Source: Agromyces mediolanus (GTDB lineage Bacteria; Actinomycetota; Actinomycetes; Actinomycetales; Microbacteriaceae). Taken from it: a stretch of DNA of 64,000 nt. Below are positions 33,323 through 40,135 of this stretch, piece by piece. Numbering within the stretch: position 1 is the first letter of the stretch; every line of letters begins with the position of its first letter. The notes under the pieces are model-generated. The model was not told the DNA's origin and made no database searches. It saw only the letters and a program-made list of their open reading frames with translations. Made by a program: the position numbers and the translations under genes. The stretch lies in assembly GCF_014648575.1 (NCBI RefSeq), contig NZ_BMRJ01000003.1, forward strand, positions 107,463 through 171,462. The letters are read 5' to 3'.

Positions 33323-34258
33323 TCAGCCCAGCAGGATGGTGCGGATGCGGTCGACGTCGTCCTGGATCGTCGCGATCAGGTCGGGGATGGTCGTGAACGC
33401 CACCATGCCGCGGATCCGCTCGACGAACTCGACGTCGACGAGGTGGTCGTACAGGTCGAGCTCGCGGTCGAGCACGTACGCCTCGACCTGCTTCTTCGGC
33501 ACGCCCTCGAACGTCGGGTTGTCGCCGACGGAGATCGCCGCCGGATACCGCACGCCGGCGTCGGTCAGCCAGCCCGCGTACACCCCGTCGCCGGGGATGA
33601 GCCCCTCCGACTCCGGCGAGAGGTTCGCCGTCGGGAAGCCGAGCTCGCGCCCGCGCGCGGCGCCGTGCACCACGACGCCGCTCACCGTCGGCCGGTGGCC
33701 GCCGAGCAGCTCCGCGGCGCGGGCGACGTCGCCCTCGTCGAGCAGCTCGCGCACCCAGGTCGAGGAGACCCGGCGTTCGCCGTCGGGCCGGATGTCGCCC
33801 AGCACCTCGACCGTGAACCCGTGGCGTTCGCCGAGGCGTTCGAGGAGCGCGACATCGCCCGCGCCCCTGGCGCCGAAGCGGAAGTCGTCACCGACGAGCA
33901 GCGCCTTCGCGCCGAGCGCGCCGACCAGGATGCGCTCGACGAACTCCTCGGCGGGCACCGAGGCCAGCACCCGGTCGAAGTGCAGCAGCAGGGTCGCGTC
34001 GAGCCCCGTCGTCGCGAGCAGCTCGAGCTTCTGCCTCGTGCTCACGAGCGAATCCGGGCACTTGTCGGGTGCGAGCAGCGCGAGCGGGTTACGGTCGAAG
34101 GTGACCGCGACCGCCGAGAGCTGCCGTTCGGCCGCGATCTCGCGCAGCCGGCCGATGACCGCGCGGTGGCCGACGTGCACGCCGTCGAACTTGCCGATCG
34201 TGACCGCAGCGGGGCCGAACCCCGCCGGCACGCCGGCGAGGTCGTCGAAGACCCTCAC
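33323..34258 (-). CDS. ribF: Bifunctional riboflavin kinase/FAD synthetase
   Basis: Makes FMN from riboflavin and then FAD. 311 residues: nucleotidyltransferase domain about 15-170 with GKFDGVHVGH at 22-31 and SSTWVR; kinase domain about 185-305 with GRELGFPTANL. GTG at 34258 overlaps the upstream stop (GTGA). It belongs to the truB-membrane-membrane-ribF-MFS run. Confidence 0.94.
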   Translation of the reverse strand: MRVFDDLAGVPAGFGPAAVTIGKFDGVHVGHRAVIGRLREIAAERQLSAVAVTFDRNPLALLAPDKCPDSLVSTRQKLELLATTGLDATLLLHFDRVLASVPAEEFVERILVGALGAKALLVGDDFRFGARGAGDVALLERLGERHGFTVEVLGDIRPDGERRVSSTWVRELLDEGDVARAAELLGGHRPTVSGVVVHGAARGRELGFPTANLSPESEGLIPGDGVYAGWLTDAGVRYPAAISVGDNPTFEGVPKKQVEAYVLDRELDLYDHLVDVEFVERIRGMVAFTTIPDLIATIQDDVDRIRTILLG

Positions 34259-34728
34259 GAGGCCGGCCGTTCGGCGGCGGCGAGGGGCGATTCGGCCGGG
34301 GCGGCGTCGGGGCGGTGCTTCGCGAGCCACCACATGCCGAGCACCGGCAGCACGAGCGGGATGAACAGGTAGCCGCGGCCGTACCAGGACCACACCGTGT
34401 CGTGCGGGAAGAGGCCGGGGAGCACGACGCTCAGCGTGCCGACGACGATGACGCCGGTGAACTCGAACACGATCGTCGCCCAGGCGACGCGGTACCAGCC
34501 GCGCCCCGAGCGGACGAGGGCGACCGTGGCGATGACGTAGACGACCGCGGCGAGCGCCGAGAGGGCGTACGCGAGCGGCGCCTCGTCGAACTTCTGCACG
34601 ATCTGCACGAAGGAGCGGCCGAGGGCCGCGAGGGCGAGCACGCCGTAGACGGCGACGAGGACGCGGCCGATGCCGCTCATCCGCCGACGCGCGGAGGGCG
34701 CGTCCGGGCTCTGGGGTGCGCTGTTCAT
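34255..34728 (-). CDS. Hypothetical integral membrane protein
   Basis: 157 residues with four hydrophobic segments (about 20-40, 55-72, 84-105, 120-138) and a Pro/Ala tail. No domain recognised. Coupled to ribF by GTGA overlap. Upstream gene is another small membrane protein, 46 bases away. Confidence 0.75.
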   Translation of the reverse strand: MNSAPQSPDAPSARRRMSGIGRVLVAVYGVLALAALGRSFVQIVQKFDEAPLAYALSALAAVVYVIATVALVRSGRGWYRVAWATIVFEFTGVIVVGTLSVVLPGLFPHDTVWSWYGRGYLFIPLVLPVLGMWWLAKHRPDAAPAESPLAAAERPAS

Positions 34729-34774
34729 GTCGCTTCGATTCTCTCAGACGCGCCGGGCGTTGCGGCGCGCGGGG

Positions 34775-35143
34775 TCAGAGCCCCTGGACGGTCCAGATCT
34801 GCAGCATCCGGTACACCATGACGCCCACGGCGAAGGCGGCGACGCCGAGCACCACCGTCGACCAGCGGTTGCGCTCCAGCAGCGCCCACAGCGCGGCCGC
34901 CGGCGGCAGCAGCAGGGCGCTCACGAGGTAGGTGTAGAACTCGAGCACGCTGCCGCTCGGGGCGTTGCCGAACGCGGGCGCCAGGAGCGCGACGACGAGC
35001 TGCGCGACGAGCAGCAGCTCGACGAGGGCGAGCGCGCCGATGGTGAGGTCGCTGGGCTGGCGCCCGGCGAGGCCCAGGACGAGGCAGAGCAGGCCAGCCG
35101 CGACGGCGACGCCGAGCTGCACCCAGGTGTACCACTCGATCAT
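34775..35143 (-). CDS. Hypothetical four-helix membrane protein
   Basis: 122 residues with four hydrophobic segments (about 8-28, 34-55, 68-88, 95-115). No domain recognised. Its ATG overlaps the truB stop (ATGA), so it is translated from the same mRNA. Linkage to truB and ribF seems organisational rather than functional. Confidence 0.75.
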   Translation of the reverse strand: MIEWYTWVQLGVAVAAGLLCLVLGLAGRQPSDLTIGALALVELLLVAQLVVALLAPAFGNAPSGSVLEFYTYLVSALLLPPAAALWALLERNRWSTVVLGVAAFAVGVMVYRMLQIWTVQGL

Positions 35144-36036
35144 GGGGTCGTCTCCTCGTTCGGGAAGCCGGTGACGACGCGGAGCTCCTCGCCGCGGCGC
35201 TCGACGATGGCGACGAGCCGGTCGGCGGGCCCGATCGCGGCGAGCGGCTGCTTCGTCGGGGCGTCGCCCGCGGGGATGCGCTTGCCGTGACCGAGGTCGA
35301 TCGCCTGCTGCGCGTCGATCGCGACGACCGGCAGCGCGCGGCTCGCCGCATCGGCGGGGCTCAGGATGCGCGCGGCGACGTCCAGCCCCTCGAGCGGCGC
35401 GGCCTGCTCGACCGGGAAGCTCCCGATCCTGGTGCGCCGGAGCGCCGTCAAGTGCCCGCCGACGCCGAGGCCGGCGCCCAGGTCGCGAGCGAGCGCGCGG
35501 ATGTACGTGCCCGAGCTGCAGTCGACGCGCACATCGAGGTCGAGGTGGTCGTCCGCGCGCCGGGTCTCCAGCAGCTCGAACGCCGAGACGGTGACGCGGC
35601 GGGGCGCGAGCTCGACCTGCTCGCCCGCGCGGACGCGGTCGTAGGCGCGTCGCCCGTCGACCTTCACGGCGCTCACGGAGCTCGGCACCTGCTCGATCTC
35701 GCCGGAGAGCGCCGACATTCCGGCGGCGATCGCCGCGTCGGTGACGGCCGCGATGCGGCTCGGATCGGTCGCCGGGTGCGGCTCGCCCTCGGCGTCGTCG
35801 CTCGTGGTGCCCCAGCCGAGACGGATGGTCGCGAGGTACTGCTTGTCGAGCCCGACGAGGTAGTGCAGCAGCCGGGTGGAGCCGCCGACGCCGAGCAGGA
35901 GGAGTCCGGTCGCCATCGGGTCGAGCGTGCCGGCGTGGCCCACCCGACGGGTGCCGGCGAGGCGGCGGACGCGCGCGACGACGTCGTGGCTGGTGATCCC
36001 CTGCGGCTTGTCGACGAGAAGGATGCCGCTGTTCAC
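35140..36036 (-). CDS. truB: tRNA pseudouridine(55) synthase
   Basis: Isomerises U55 in the T-loop of tRNAs. 298 residues with catalytic Asp39 in HAGTLDPMATG and the C-terminal PUA-like region. GTG start at 36036, seven bases after a TAGCCT box, no ribosome site: a leaderless mRNA is predicted. In many actinobacteria truB directly follows rbfA; here about 3.6 kb of other genes separates them. Confidence 0.94.
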   Translation of the reverse strand: MNSGILLVDKPQGITSHDVVARVRRLAGTRRVGHAGTLDPMATGLLLLGVGGSTRLLHYLVGLDKQYLATIRLGWGTTSDDAEGEPHPATDPSRIAAVTDAAIAAGMSALSGEIEQVPSSVSAVKVDGRRAYDRVRAGEQVELAPRRVTVSAFELLETRRADDHLDLDVRVDCSSGTYIRALARDLGAGLGVGGHLTALRRTRIGSFPVEQAAPLEGLDVAARILSPADAASRALPVVAIDAQQAIDLGHGKRIPAGDAPTKQPLAAIGPADRLVAIVERRGEELRVVTGFPNEETTP

Positions 36037-36043
36037 GCCGACC

Positions 36044-36049
36044 AGGCTA
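36044..36049 (-). promoter_or_regulatory. -10 box TAGCCT of truB
   Basis: Seven bases before the GTG start; back to back with the panE promoter in a 55-base gap. Confidence 0.5.
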
Positions 36050-36079
36050 ACAGTCGCCCGCGGGCCGGGGCGCCGCCCC

Positions 36080-36085
36080 TACGCT
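36080..36085 (+). promoter_or_regulatory. -10 box TACGCT of panE
   Basis: Six bases before the ATG at 36092. The expected -35 lies next to the opposing truB -10 box. Confidence 0.5.
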
Positions 36086-36091
36086 GGTGGG

Positions 36092-37087
36092 ATGCGGATC
36101 GGGATCATCGGCGCCGGCGCCCTGGGCGGCACCTTCGCCGCGCTCCTCGCCCGCGCGGGCCACGAGGTCGAAGTGACCGCGCGCGGCGCCGGGCTCGAGG
36201 CCATCCGCGCCGGCGGCATCCGCCTGTCCGGCGGCTACGGCGAGGCCGCCGTCGAGGTCGCGGCGAACCCCCGGCTCACCCGCCGCCCGGAGCTCGTGCT
36301 CGTCTGCACGAAGGCGCAGGATGCCGAGGCCGCGATCACCGCGAACGCGCAGTCGATCGAGGGCCTGCCGACCGTCGTCGTGCAGAACGGGCTCGACGGC
36401 GTCGCCACGGCCGAGCGCCTGCTGCCCGGCACACCGTGCTTCGGCGTGCTGTCGATCATCGCCGCGAACTACACGGAGCCGGGCGTCGTGCGCGTGACGA
36501 CCACGGCCACGAGCTACCTCGGCCGCGGCGAGGGGCCGGCCGACGCCGAGAGCCGGCGCATCGCGGCACTGCTCAGCGACGCCGTGCCGGTCACGGCGAT
36601 CGGCAACTTCCGCGGCGCGCAGTGGTCGAAGCTCGTCGTCAACATGGTCAACGCGGTGCCCGCGATCCTCGGCCGCCCCGTGCAGGACGTCCTCCGCCAC
36701 GGCCCGACCCGCCGGGTCGTCGCCCGCTCGATGCGCGAGACCGTGCGGGTGGGCGTGGCGCGCGGCGTGCGGTTCGGCGCGCTGCAGGGACTCGGCGACC
36801 GACGGCTGCGGTGCTTCGCCGCGCTCCCCGTCGTGCTCGGCCAGGTGCTGCCGTGGCTGATGGGCGTGCGCATGGGTCAGGTGCCGAACCTCGGCTCCAC
36901 CCAGCAGAGCCTCCGCCGCGGGCAGCCGACCGAGGTCGACTACCTGAACGGCGCGGTCGTGCGCGAGGCTGGGGCGGCCGGGCTCGCCGCACCGGTGAAC
37001 GCGGCGCTCGTCGAGCTCGTGCACCGCGTCGAGCGCGCCGGCGCGCCGCTCGACGAGCGCGAGCTGCTCGCGGCCATCCCGAGCTGA
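36092..37087 (+). CDS. panE: 2-dehydropantoate 2-reductase family protein
   Basis: NADPH-dependent reduction of ketopantoate to pantoate for coenzyme A synthesis, or a related ketoacid. 331 residues. Rossmann motif GAGALGG at 7-13; Lys180 and Asn184 in WSKLVVN are the expected catalytic and substrate residues. No other pantothenate gene is nearby, and the family has paralogues of other specificity, so the symbol is provisional. Leaderless start predicted. Confidence 0.82.
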   Translation: MRIGIIGAGALGGTFAALLARAGHEVEVTARGAGLEAIRAGGIRLSGGYGEAAVEVAANPRLTRRPELVLVCTKAQDAEAAITANAQSIEGLPTVVVQNGLDGVATAERLLPGTPCFGVLSIIAANYTEPGVVRVTTTATSYLGRGEGPADAESRRIAALLSDAVPVTAIGNFRGAQWSKLVVNMVNAVPAILGRPVQDVLRHGPTRRVVARSMRETVRVGVARGVRFGALQGLGDRRLRCFAALPVVLGQVLPWLMGVRMGQVPNLGSTQQSLRRGQPTEVDYLNGAVVREAGAAGLAAPVNAALVELVHRVERAGAPLDERELLAAIPS

Positions 37088-37109
37088 GCGCGGCGTCGCC
37101 CGGCCAGGC

Positions 37110-37451
37110 TCAGGCGGCCGGGACCGCCGCCGCGTCGAACGAGGCGGTGAGGGCGCGGTGCTCCTCCTCGCTCAGCGAGTCCCGGAAGCGGTCGGCGAGG
37201 AGCGCCCAGCGGATGGTCGCGAGCGCGGTGTTCCGGCCGCCGGTGTAGCCCACCCGGTCCATGAGCTCCATGATCTCCTCGGTGAACTCGGCGGAGGCCT
37301 GGGCGAACTCGGGGGCACCGGCGATCGTGACCCGGGCGCGCAGGTACTCCGCGCTGAAGCGGGCGCGCTTGGCGGCCTCGTGCGCGACGACGATCCGGTG
37401 CAGCTGCTCGGCGTCGAGGCTGGCGAGACGGTCGGTGGTGGTGGTGGCCAT
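37110..37451 (-). CDS. Hypothetical helical protein
   Basis: 113 residues, no signal peptide or membrane segment, predicted largely helical; contains ALATIRWALLADRFRDSLSE. AAAGGA lies eight bases before the ATG at 37451. No family recognised. Convergent with panE, 22 bases apart with no clear terminator. Confidence 0.6.
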   Translation of the reverse strand: MATTTTDRLASLDAEQLHRIVVAHEAAKRARFSAEYLRARVTIAGAPEFAQASAEFTEEIMELMDRVGYTGGRNTALATIRWALLADRFRDSLSEEEHRALTASFDAAAVPAA

Positions 37452-37500
37452 GGTCGTGGTCCTTTCTGCGGTCGGACGGCGGTGGACGGCGGGGACGGAG

Positions 37501-37531
37501 AACGCCACCCGGTCGTCGACCGGGTGGCGTT
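37501..37531. terminator. Hairpin between small genes
   Basis: Perfect inverted repeat, 15-base arms AACGCCACCCGGTCG around a single T (so a loop of a few bases forms). It lies after the possible 26-residue gene and 50 bases before the 113-residue gene on the minus strand. Confidence 0.55.
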
Positions 37532-37550
37532 GAGCGTCTGGGTGTCCGGC

Positions 37551-37631
37551 TCAGCTGCCTGGCGGTCGGGCGGGGCGGTCGGGGGTGACGACGCGGTCGC
37601 GCAGCAGCGCGTCCGCGGTGCGGTGAACCAT
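37551..37631 (-). CDS. Possible 26-residue peptide
   Basis: ATG at 37631 follows AGGGAGGG by seven bases, a strong ribosome site, in a locally AT-richer stretch, and the frame is followed by a hairpin. The product is Arg/Asp/Pro-rich with no hydrophobic segment. It may also be a leader peptide or chance. Confidence 0.3.
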   Translation of the reverse strand: MVHRTADALLRDRVVTPDRPARPPGS

Positions 37632-37758
37632 CACGACTGCCCTCCCTGCAAAGATTCCGATTGAACTGACTATCATCCCAGATTCCCTGGTGAACGGCAA
37701 TTCCCGGCGCCGCGAGCGGTGCTGACCACCCCGGGCCACCCTCGCACAGAAAATGGAC

Positions 37759-37764
37759 TATGGT
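37759..37764 (+). promoter_or_regulatory. -10 box TATGGT of the 40-residue gene
   Basis: Lies 41 bases before the ATG at 37806, giving a normal leader that carries the ribosome site. The 174-base gap 37632-37805 holds this promoter and no gene. Confidence 0.4.
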
Positions 37765-37805
37765 GTCCGGAAGCCCGCCAGCTGACGAAGGGAAGCGAGC
37801 TCATC

Positions 37806-37928
37806 ATGGCCGGAAAGTCACCCAAGGCAAGCACGTCGAAGAAGCAGCCTCAGCTCTCGCTGAAGGAGAAGCGAGCGCAGAAGCGCGAGAAGGCCGACGA
37901 GGGCATCATCAAGGCGCGCAAGCGCTGA
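37806..37928 (+). CDS. Small basic Lys-rich protein, 40 residues
   Basis: Begins MAGKSPKASTSKKQPQLSLK and ends IIKARKR; about a third of residues are Lys or Arg, none hydrophobic in runs. GAAGGGAAGCGAG precedes the ATG, and promoter and terminator frame it as an independent gene. Comparable small basic proteins occur in related actinobacteria from memory, without known function; nucleic-acid or ribosome binding is plausible. Confidence 0.65.
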   Translation: MAGKSPKASTSKKQPQLSLKEKRAQKREKADEGIIKARKR

Positions 37929-37933
37929 GCCCG

Positions 37934-37962
37934 GCCGGGTGCGGGCGGCCGCCGCACCCGGC
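37934..37962. terminator. Terminator after the 40-residue gene
   Basis: 11-base stem GCCGGGTGCGG with a 7-base loop, starting 5 bases past the stop; convergent with the P-loop kinase gene 44 bases away. Confidence 0.65.
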
Positions 37963-38006
37963 GATACCGCCCCATGACCGGACCGTCGCGATGCGACCGT
38001 CGCGAC

Positions 38007-38594
38007 TCAGAGCGCTCGCGGCCTCGCCGGGTCCGCGAGGTCGACGACCACGTCCGCGACGCGGCGCGGGTCGCACCTGGCATAGGCGATCGCGTCGGCG
38101 GGGTCGACCGGATCACCGGCGATCGCGATCGAGAAGTCCCAGAGCGGGCGGAGCCGGTCGCGCAGCAGGAAGCGGCCGTCGAGGAGGAGCAGCGCGTCCT
38201 CGGGCCCCGTGAGCCACTTCGGCTCCACCCAGGCATCCCGTCCGACGTCGCGAACCCGCGTGACGAACCCCGTCGAGCCCGCGAGCCGGAACGGCTCGAC
38301 GAGCACCCGGCGCAGCGCCGACTCGTCGAAGCCGTAGTCCACGTACCGTTCGGCCGTGTCAGGACCGAACGCCGCTTGCGCTTCGCGCGAGCGGTGGAAG
38401 CCCTCCATGCGCGCCCGGAACACCGTCGCACCGCGCTCCTCGAGCACCGCGCCGAGGTCGTCGGCGAATGCGGTCTTGCCCGAGCGCAGCGGACCGTCGA
38501 CCGCGAGCACCACCCGGCCCCGGGCGGTGCGCAGCTGCACGAGGTCGGCGAGGTCCCGCAGGAACGTCACTCGCGGGGTCGTCACGAGTCGCAT
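38007..38594 (-). CDS. P-loop NTPase, uridine kinase-like
   Basis: 195 residues. Walker A GPLRSGKT at 34-41 (VVLAVDGPLRSGKTAF), a uridine/pantothenate kinase-like fold afterwards with RARMEGFHRSREAQ and a LLLDGRFLLR strand. The normal G-x4-GK-S/T is preserved. Phosphate acceptor unknown. Leaderless ATG with TAGGCT six bases upstream, divergent from mutY. Confidence 0.75.
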   Translation of the reverse strand: MRLVTTPRVTFLRDLADLVQLRTARGRVVLAVDGPLRSGKTAFADDLGAVLEERGATVFRARMEGFHRSREAQAAFGPDTAERYVDYGFDESALRRVLVEPFRLAGSTGFVTRVRDVGRDAWVEPKWLTGPEDALLLLDGRFLLRDRLRPLWDFSIAIAGDPVDPADAIAYARCDPRRVADVVVDLADPARPRAL

Positions 38595-38600
38595 ACTGCG

Positions 38601-38606
38601 AGCCTA
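38601..38606 (-). promoter_or_regulatory. -10 box TAGGCT of the kinase gene
   Basis: Six bases before the ATG at 38594. Confidence 0.5.
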
Positions 38607-38633
38607 ACCGCCGCGGCCCGCCTCGGCACGGCC

Positions 38634-38639
38634 TAGGCT
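38634..38639 (+). promoter_or_regulatory. -10 box TAGGCT of mutY
   Basis: Seven bases before the ATG at 38647, the same hexamer as the opposing promoter, 27 bases away. Confidence 0.5.
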
Positions 38640-38646
38640 CGAGAGG

Positions 38647-39531
38647 ATGCCACACCCCACCGAGCCGAGCTTCGCCGAGCTCGTCGACGACTGGTTCGCC
38701 GACGCCGCGCGGCCCCTGCCCTGGCGCGCCGCCGAGGTGTCGCCCTGGGCGGTGCTCGTGAGCGAGTTCATGCTGCAGCAGACGCAGGTCTCGCGCGTGC
38801 TCCCCCGCTGGACGGCGTGGATGGAGCGCTGGCCGACGCCCGCCGCCCTCGCCTCAGCTCCCCCGGCCGAGGCCGTGCGGGCCTGGGACCGCCTCGGCTA
38901 CCCCAGGCGCGCGCTCTGGCTGCACGAGGCCGCGACGGAGATCGTGGAGCGCCACGGCGGCGAGGTGCCGTCCGGCCTCGACGAGCTGCTCGCCCTCAAG
39001 GGCATCGGCCCGTACACGGCACGGGCGGTCGCCGCCTTCGCCTTCGGTGAGCGCCATCCCGTCGTGGACACGAACACCCGCCGGGTGCTCGCCCGCGCGA
39101 TCGACGGCCGCGCCCACGCCGGCGCGCCCTCGACGGCGCGCGACCTCGCCGCCATGTCGGCGCAGCTGCCCGTCGAGCGCGACGCGGCACGCCGCTTCAA
39201 CGCCGGGGCGATGGAGCTCGGGGCGACCGTGTGCACGGCGCGCACGCCGGACTGCGACGGCTGCCCCGTGCGCTCGCGCTGCGCCTGGCTCGCCGCAGGG
39301 CGCCCCGACGACGGCGCACCGAAGCGGAGGCAGGCGCGCTACGAGGGCTCCGACCGCCAGGTGCGCGGCATCGTGCTCGCGGAGCTGCGCGCCGCGCACG
39401 CGCCCGTCGACCGGGCGCTGCTCGACGCCCGCTGGAGCGATGCGGCGCAGCTCGAGCGCGCGCTCGGCACGCTCGTCGCCGACGGCCTCGCGGTCGTCGG
39501 CGACGAGGGGTACTCGTTGCCTGACGCCTGA
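38647..39531 (+). CDS. mutY: A/G-specific adenine glycosylase
   Basis: Removes adenine mispaired with 8-oxoguanine. 294 residues: Glu40 in SEFMLQQTQVSR, helix-hairpin-helix LKGIGPYTA about 117-125, catalytic Asp141 in HPVVDTN, and the 4Fe-4S loop C-x6-C-x2-C-x5-C (CTARTPDCDGCPVRSRC). The C-terminal Nudix-like 8-oxoG reader of E. coli MutY is replaced by about 75 residues of winged-helix-like sequence, as usual in actinobacteria. The Nudix gene at 20128 is not linked. Confidence 0.92.
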   Translation: MPHPTEPSFAELVDDWFADAARPLPWRAAEVSPWAVLVSEFMLQQTQVSRVLPRWTAWMERWPTPAALASAPPAEAVRAWDRLGYPRRALWLHEAATEIVERHGGEVPSGLDELLALKGIGPYTARAVAAFAFGERHPVVDTNTRRVLARAIDGRAHAGAPSTARDLAAMSAQLPVERDAARRFNAGAMELGATVCTARTPDCDGCPVRSRCAWLAAGRPDDGAPKRRQARYEGSDRQVRGIVLAELRAAHAPVDRALLDARWSDAAQLERALGTLVADGLAVVGDEGYSLPDA

Positions 39532-39555
39532 CGCCCGCCTGCGGGCGGAGACGCC

Positions 39556-39580
39556 GAACGCCCGGCGGCGCCGGGCGTTC
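39556..39580. terminator. Bidirectional terminator between mutY and rbfA
   Basis: Perfect 11-base stem GAACGCCCGGC with a GGC loop, 24 bases past mutY and 31 bases past the convergent rbfA. Confidence 0.75.
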
Positions 39581-39611
39581 AGCGACGCAGGGCCAGAGGG
39601 CCGGATGCGGC

Positions 39612-40076
39612 TCAGTCGCGAGCGGCGGCGGGGGCCTCGTCCTCGTCGTCCTCGTCCACGCGGGGCTTCACGTAGGGGTCTGCCTCCCCCGCGAAGCTCG
39701 CGCCCGAGGCGAGCGCCGTGGTCTCCGCGTCGCGCTCGCGCGCCTCGCGGAGCAGCTCCTCGATGTGCTCGGCGTTCTCGGGGATCGCGTCGGCGATGAA
39801 CTCGAGCGACGGCGTGAGCCGAGCGGTGATGTTGCGACCGACCTCGGTGCGCAGCATCCCGGTCGCCGCCTTGAGGGCGAGCGCCGAGTCGCGACGCTCC
39901 TCCTCGCTGCCGTAGACCGTGTAGAAGATGCTGGCGTGCTGCAGGTCGCCCGTCACGCGGACGTCGGTGATCGTCACGAAGCCGAGGCGCGGGTCGCGCA
40001 GCCCCTTCTCGAGCCGACGGGCGACGATCTCGCGGATCCGGTCCGCCATCTTCCTGGCGCGCTGGGGATCAGCCAT
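39612..40076 (-). CDS. rbfA: 30S ribosome-binding factor
   Basis: Aids late 30S maturation near the 16S 5' end. 154 residues: KH-like core about 1-110 (MADRIREIVARRLEKGLRDP; GFVTITDVRVTGDL) and an acidic C-terminal tail. AAGGAGA precedes the ATG at 40076. It follows infB, but a hairpin lies between them. Its upstream neighbours nusA-ylxR-infB are conserved; the usual downstream truB is displaced. Confidence 0.93.
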   Translation of the reverse strand: MADPQRARKMADRIREIVARRLEKGLRDPRLGFVTITDVRVTGDLQHASIFYTVYGSEEERRDSALALKAATGMLRTEVGRNITARLTPSLEFIADAIPENAEHIEELLREARERDAETTALASGASFAGEADPYVKPRVDEDDEDEAPAAARD

Positions 40077-40097
40077 GATGCAGGGTCTCCTTTCGAA

Positions 40098-40134
40098 CGA
40101 AAGGCCGGGGCGGCGAACCGCCCCGGCCGTTTCG
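40098..40134 (-). terminator. Hairpin between infB and rbfA
   Basis: 11-base stem GGCCGGGGCGG with a four-base loop, extended by CGAAA/TTTCG with one bulge. It begins a few bases after the infB stop, 22 bases before rbfA. Partial terminator or attenuator for rbfA. Confidence 0.55.
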
Positions 40135-40135
40135 A

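Noticed and set aside
35876-36091. N-terminal extension of panE
   Set aside because: The Rossmann motif begins right after the ATG at 36092, and the extension overlaps truB antisense.
37632-37805. AT-richer gap considered as an RNA gene or riboswitch
   Set aside because: No conserved stem pattern was recognised; promoter and start signals of flanking small genes explain it.
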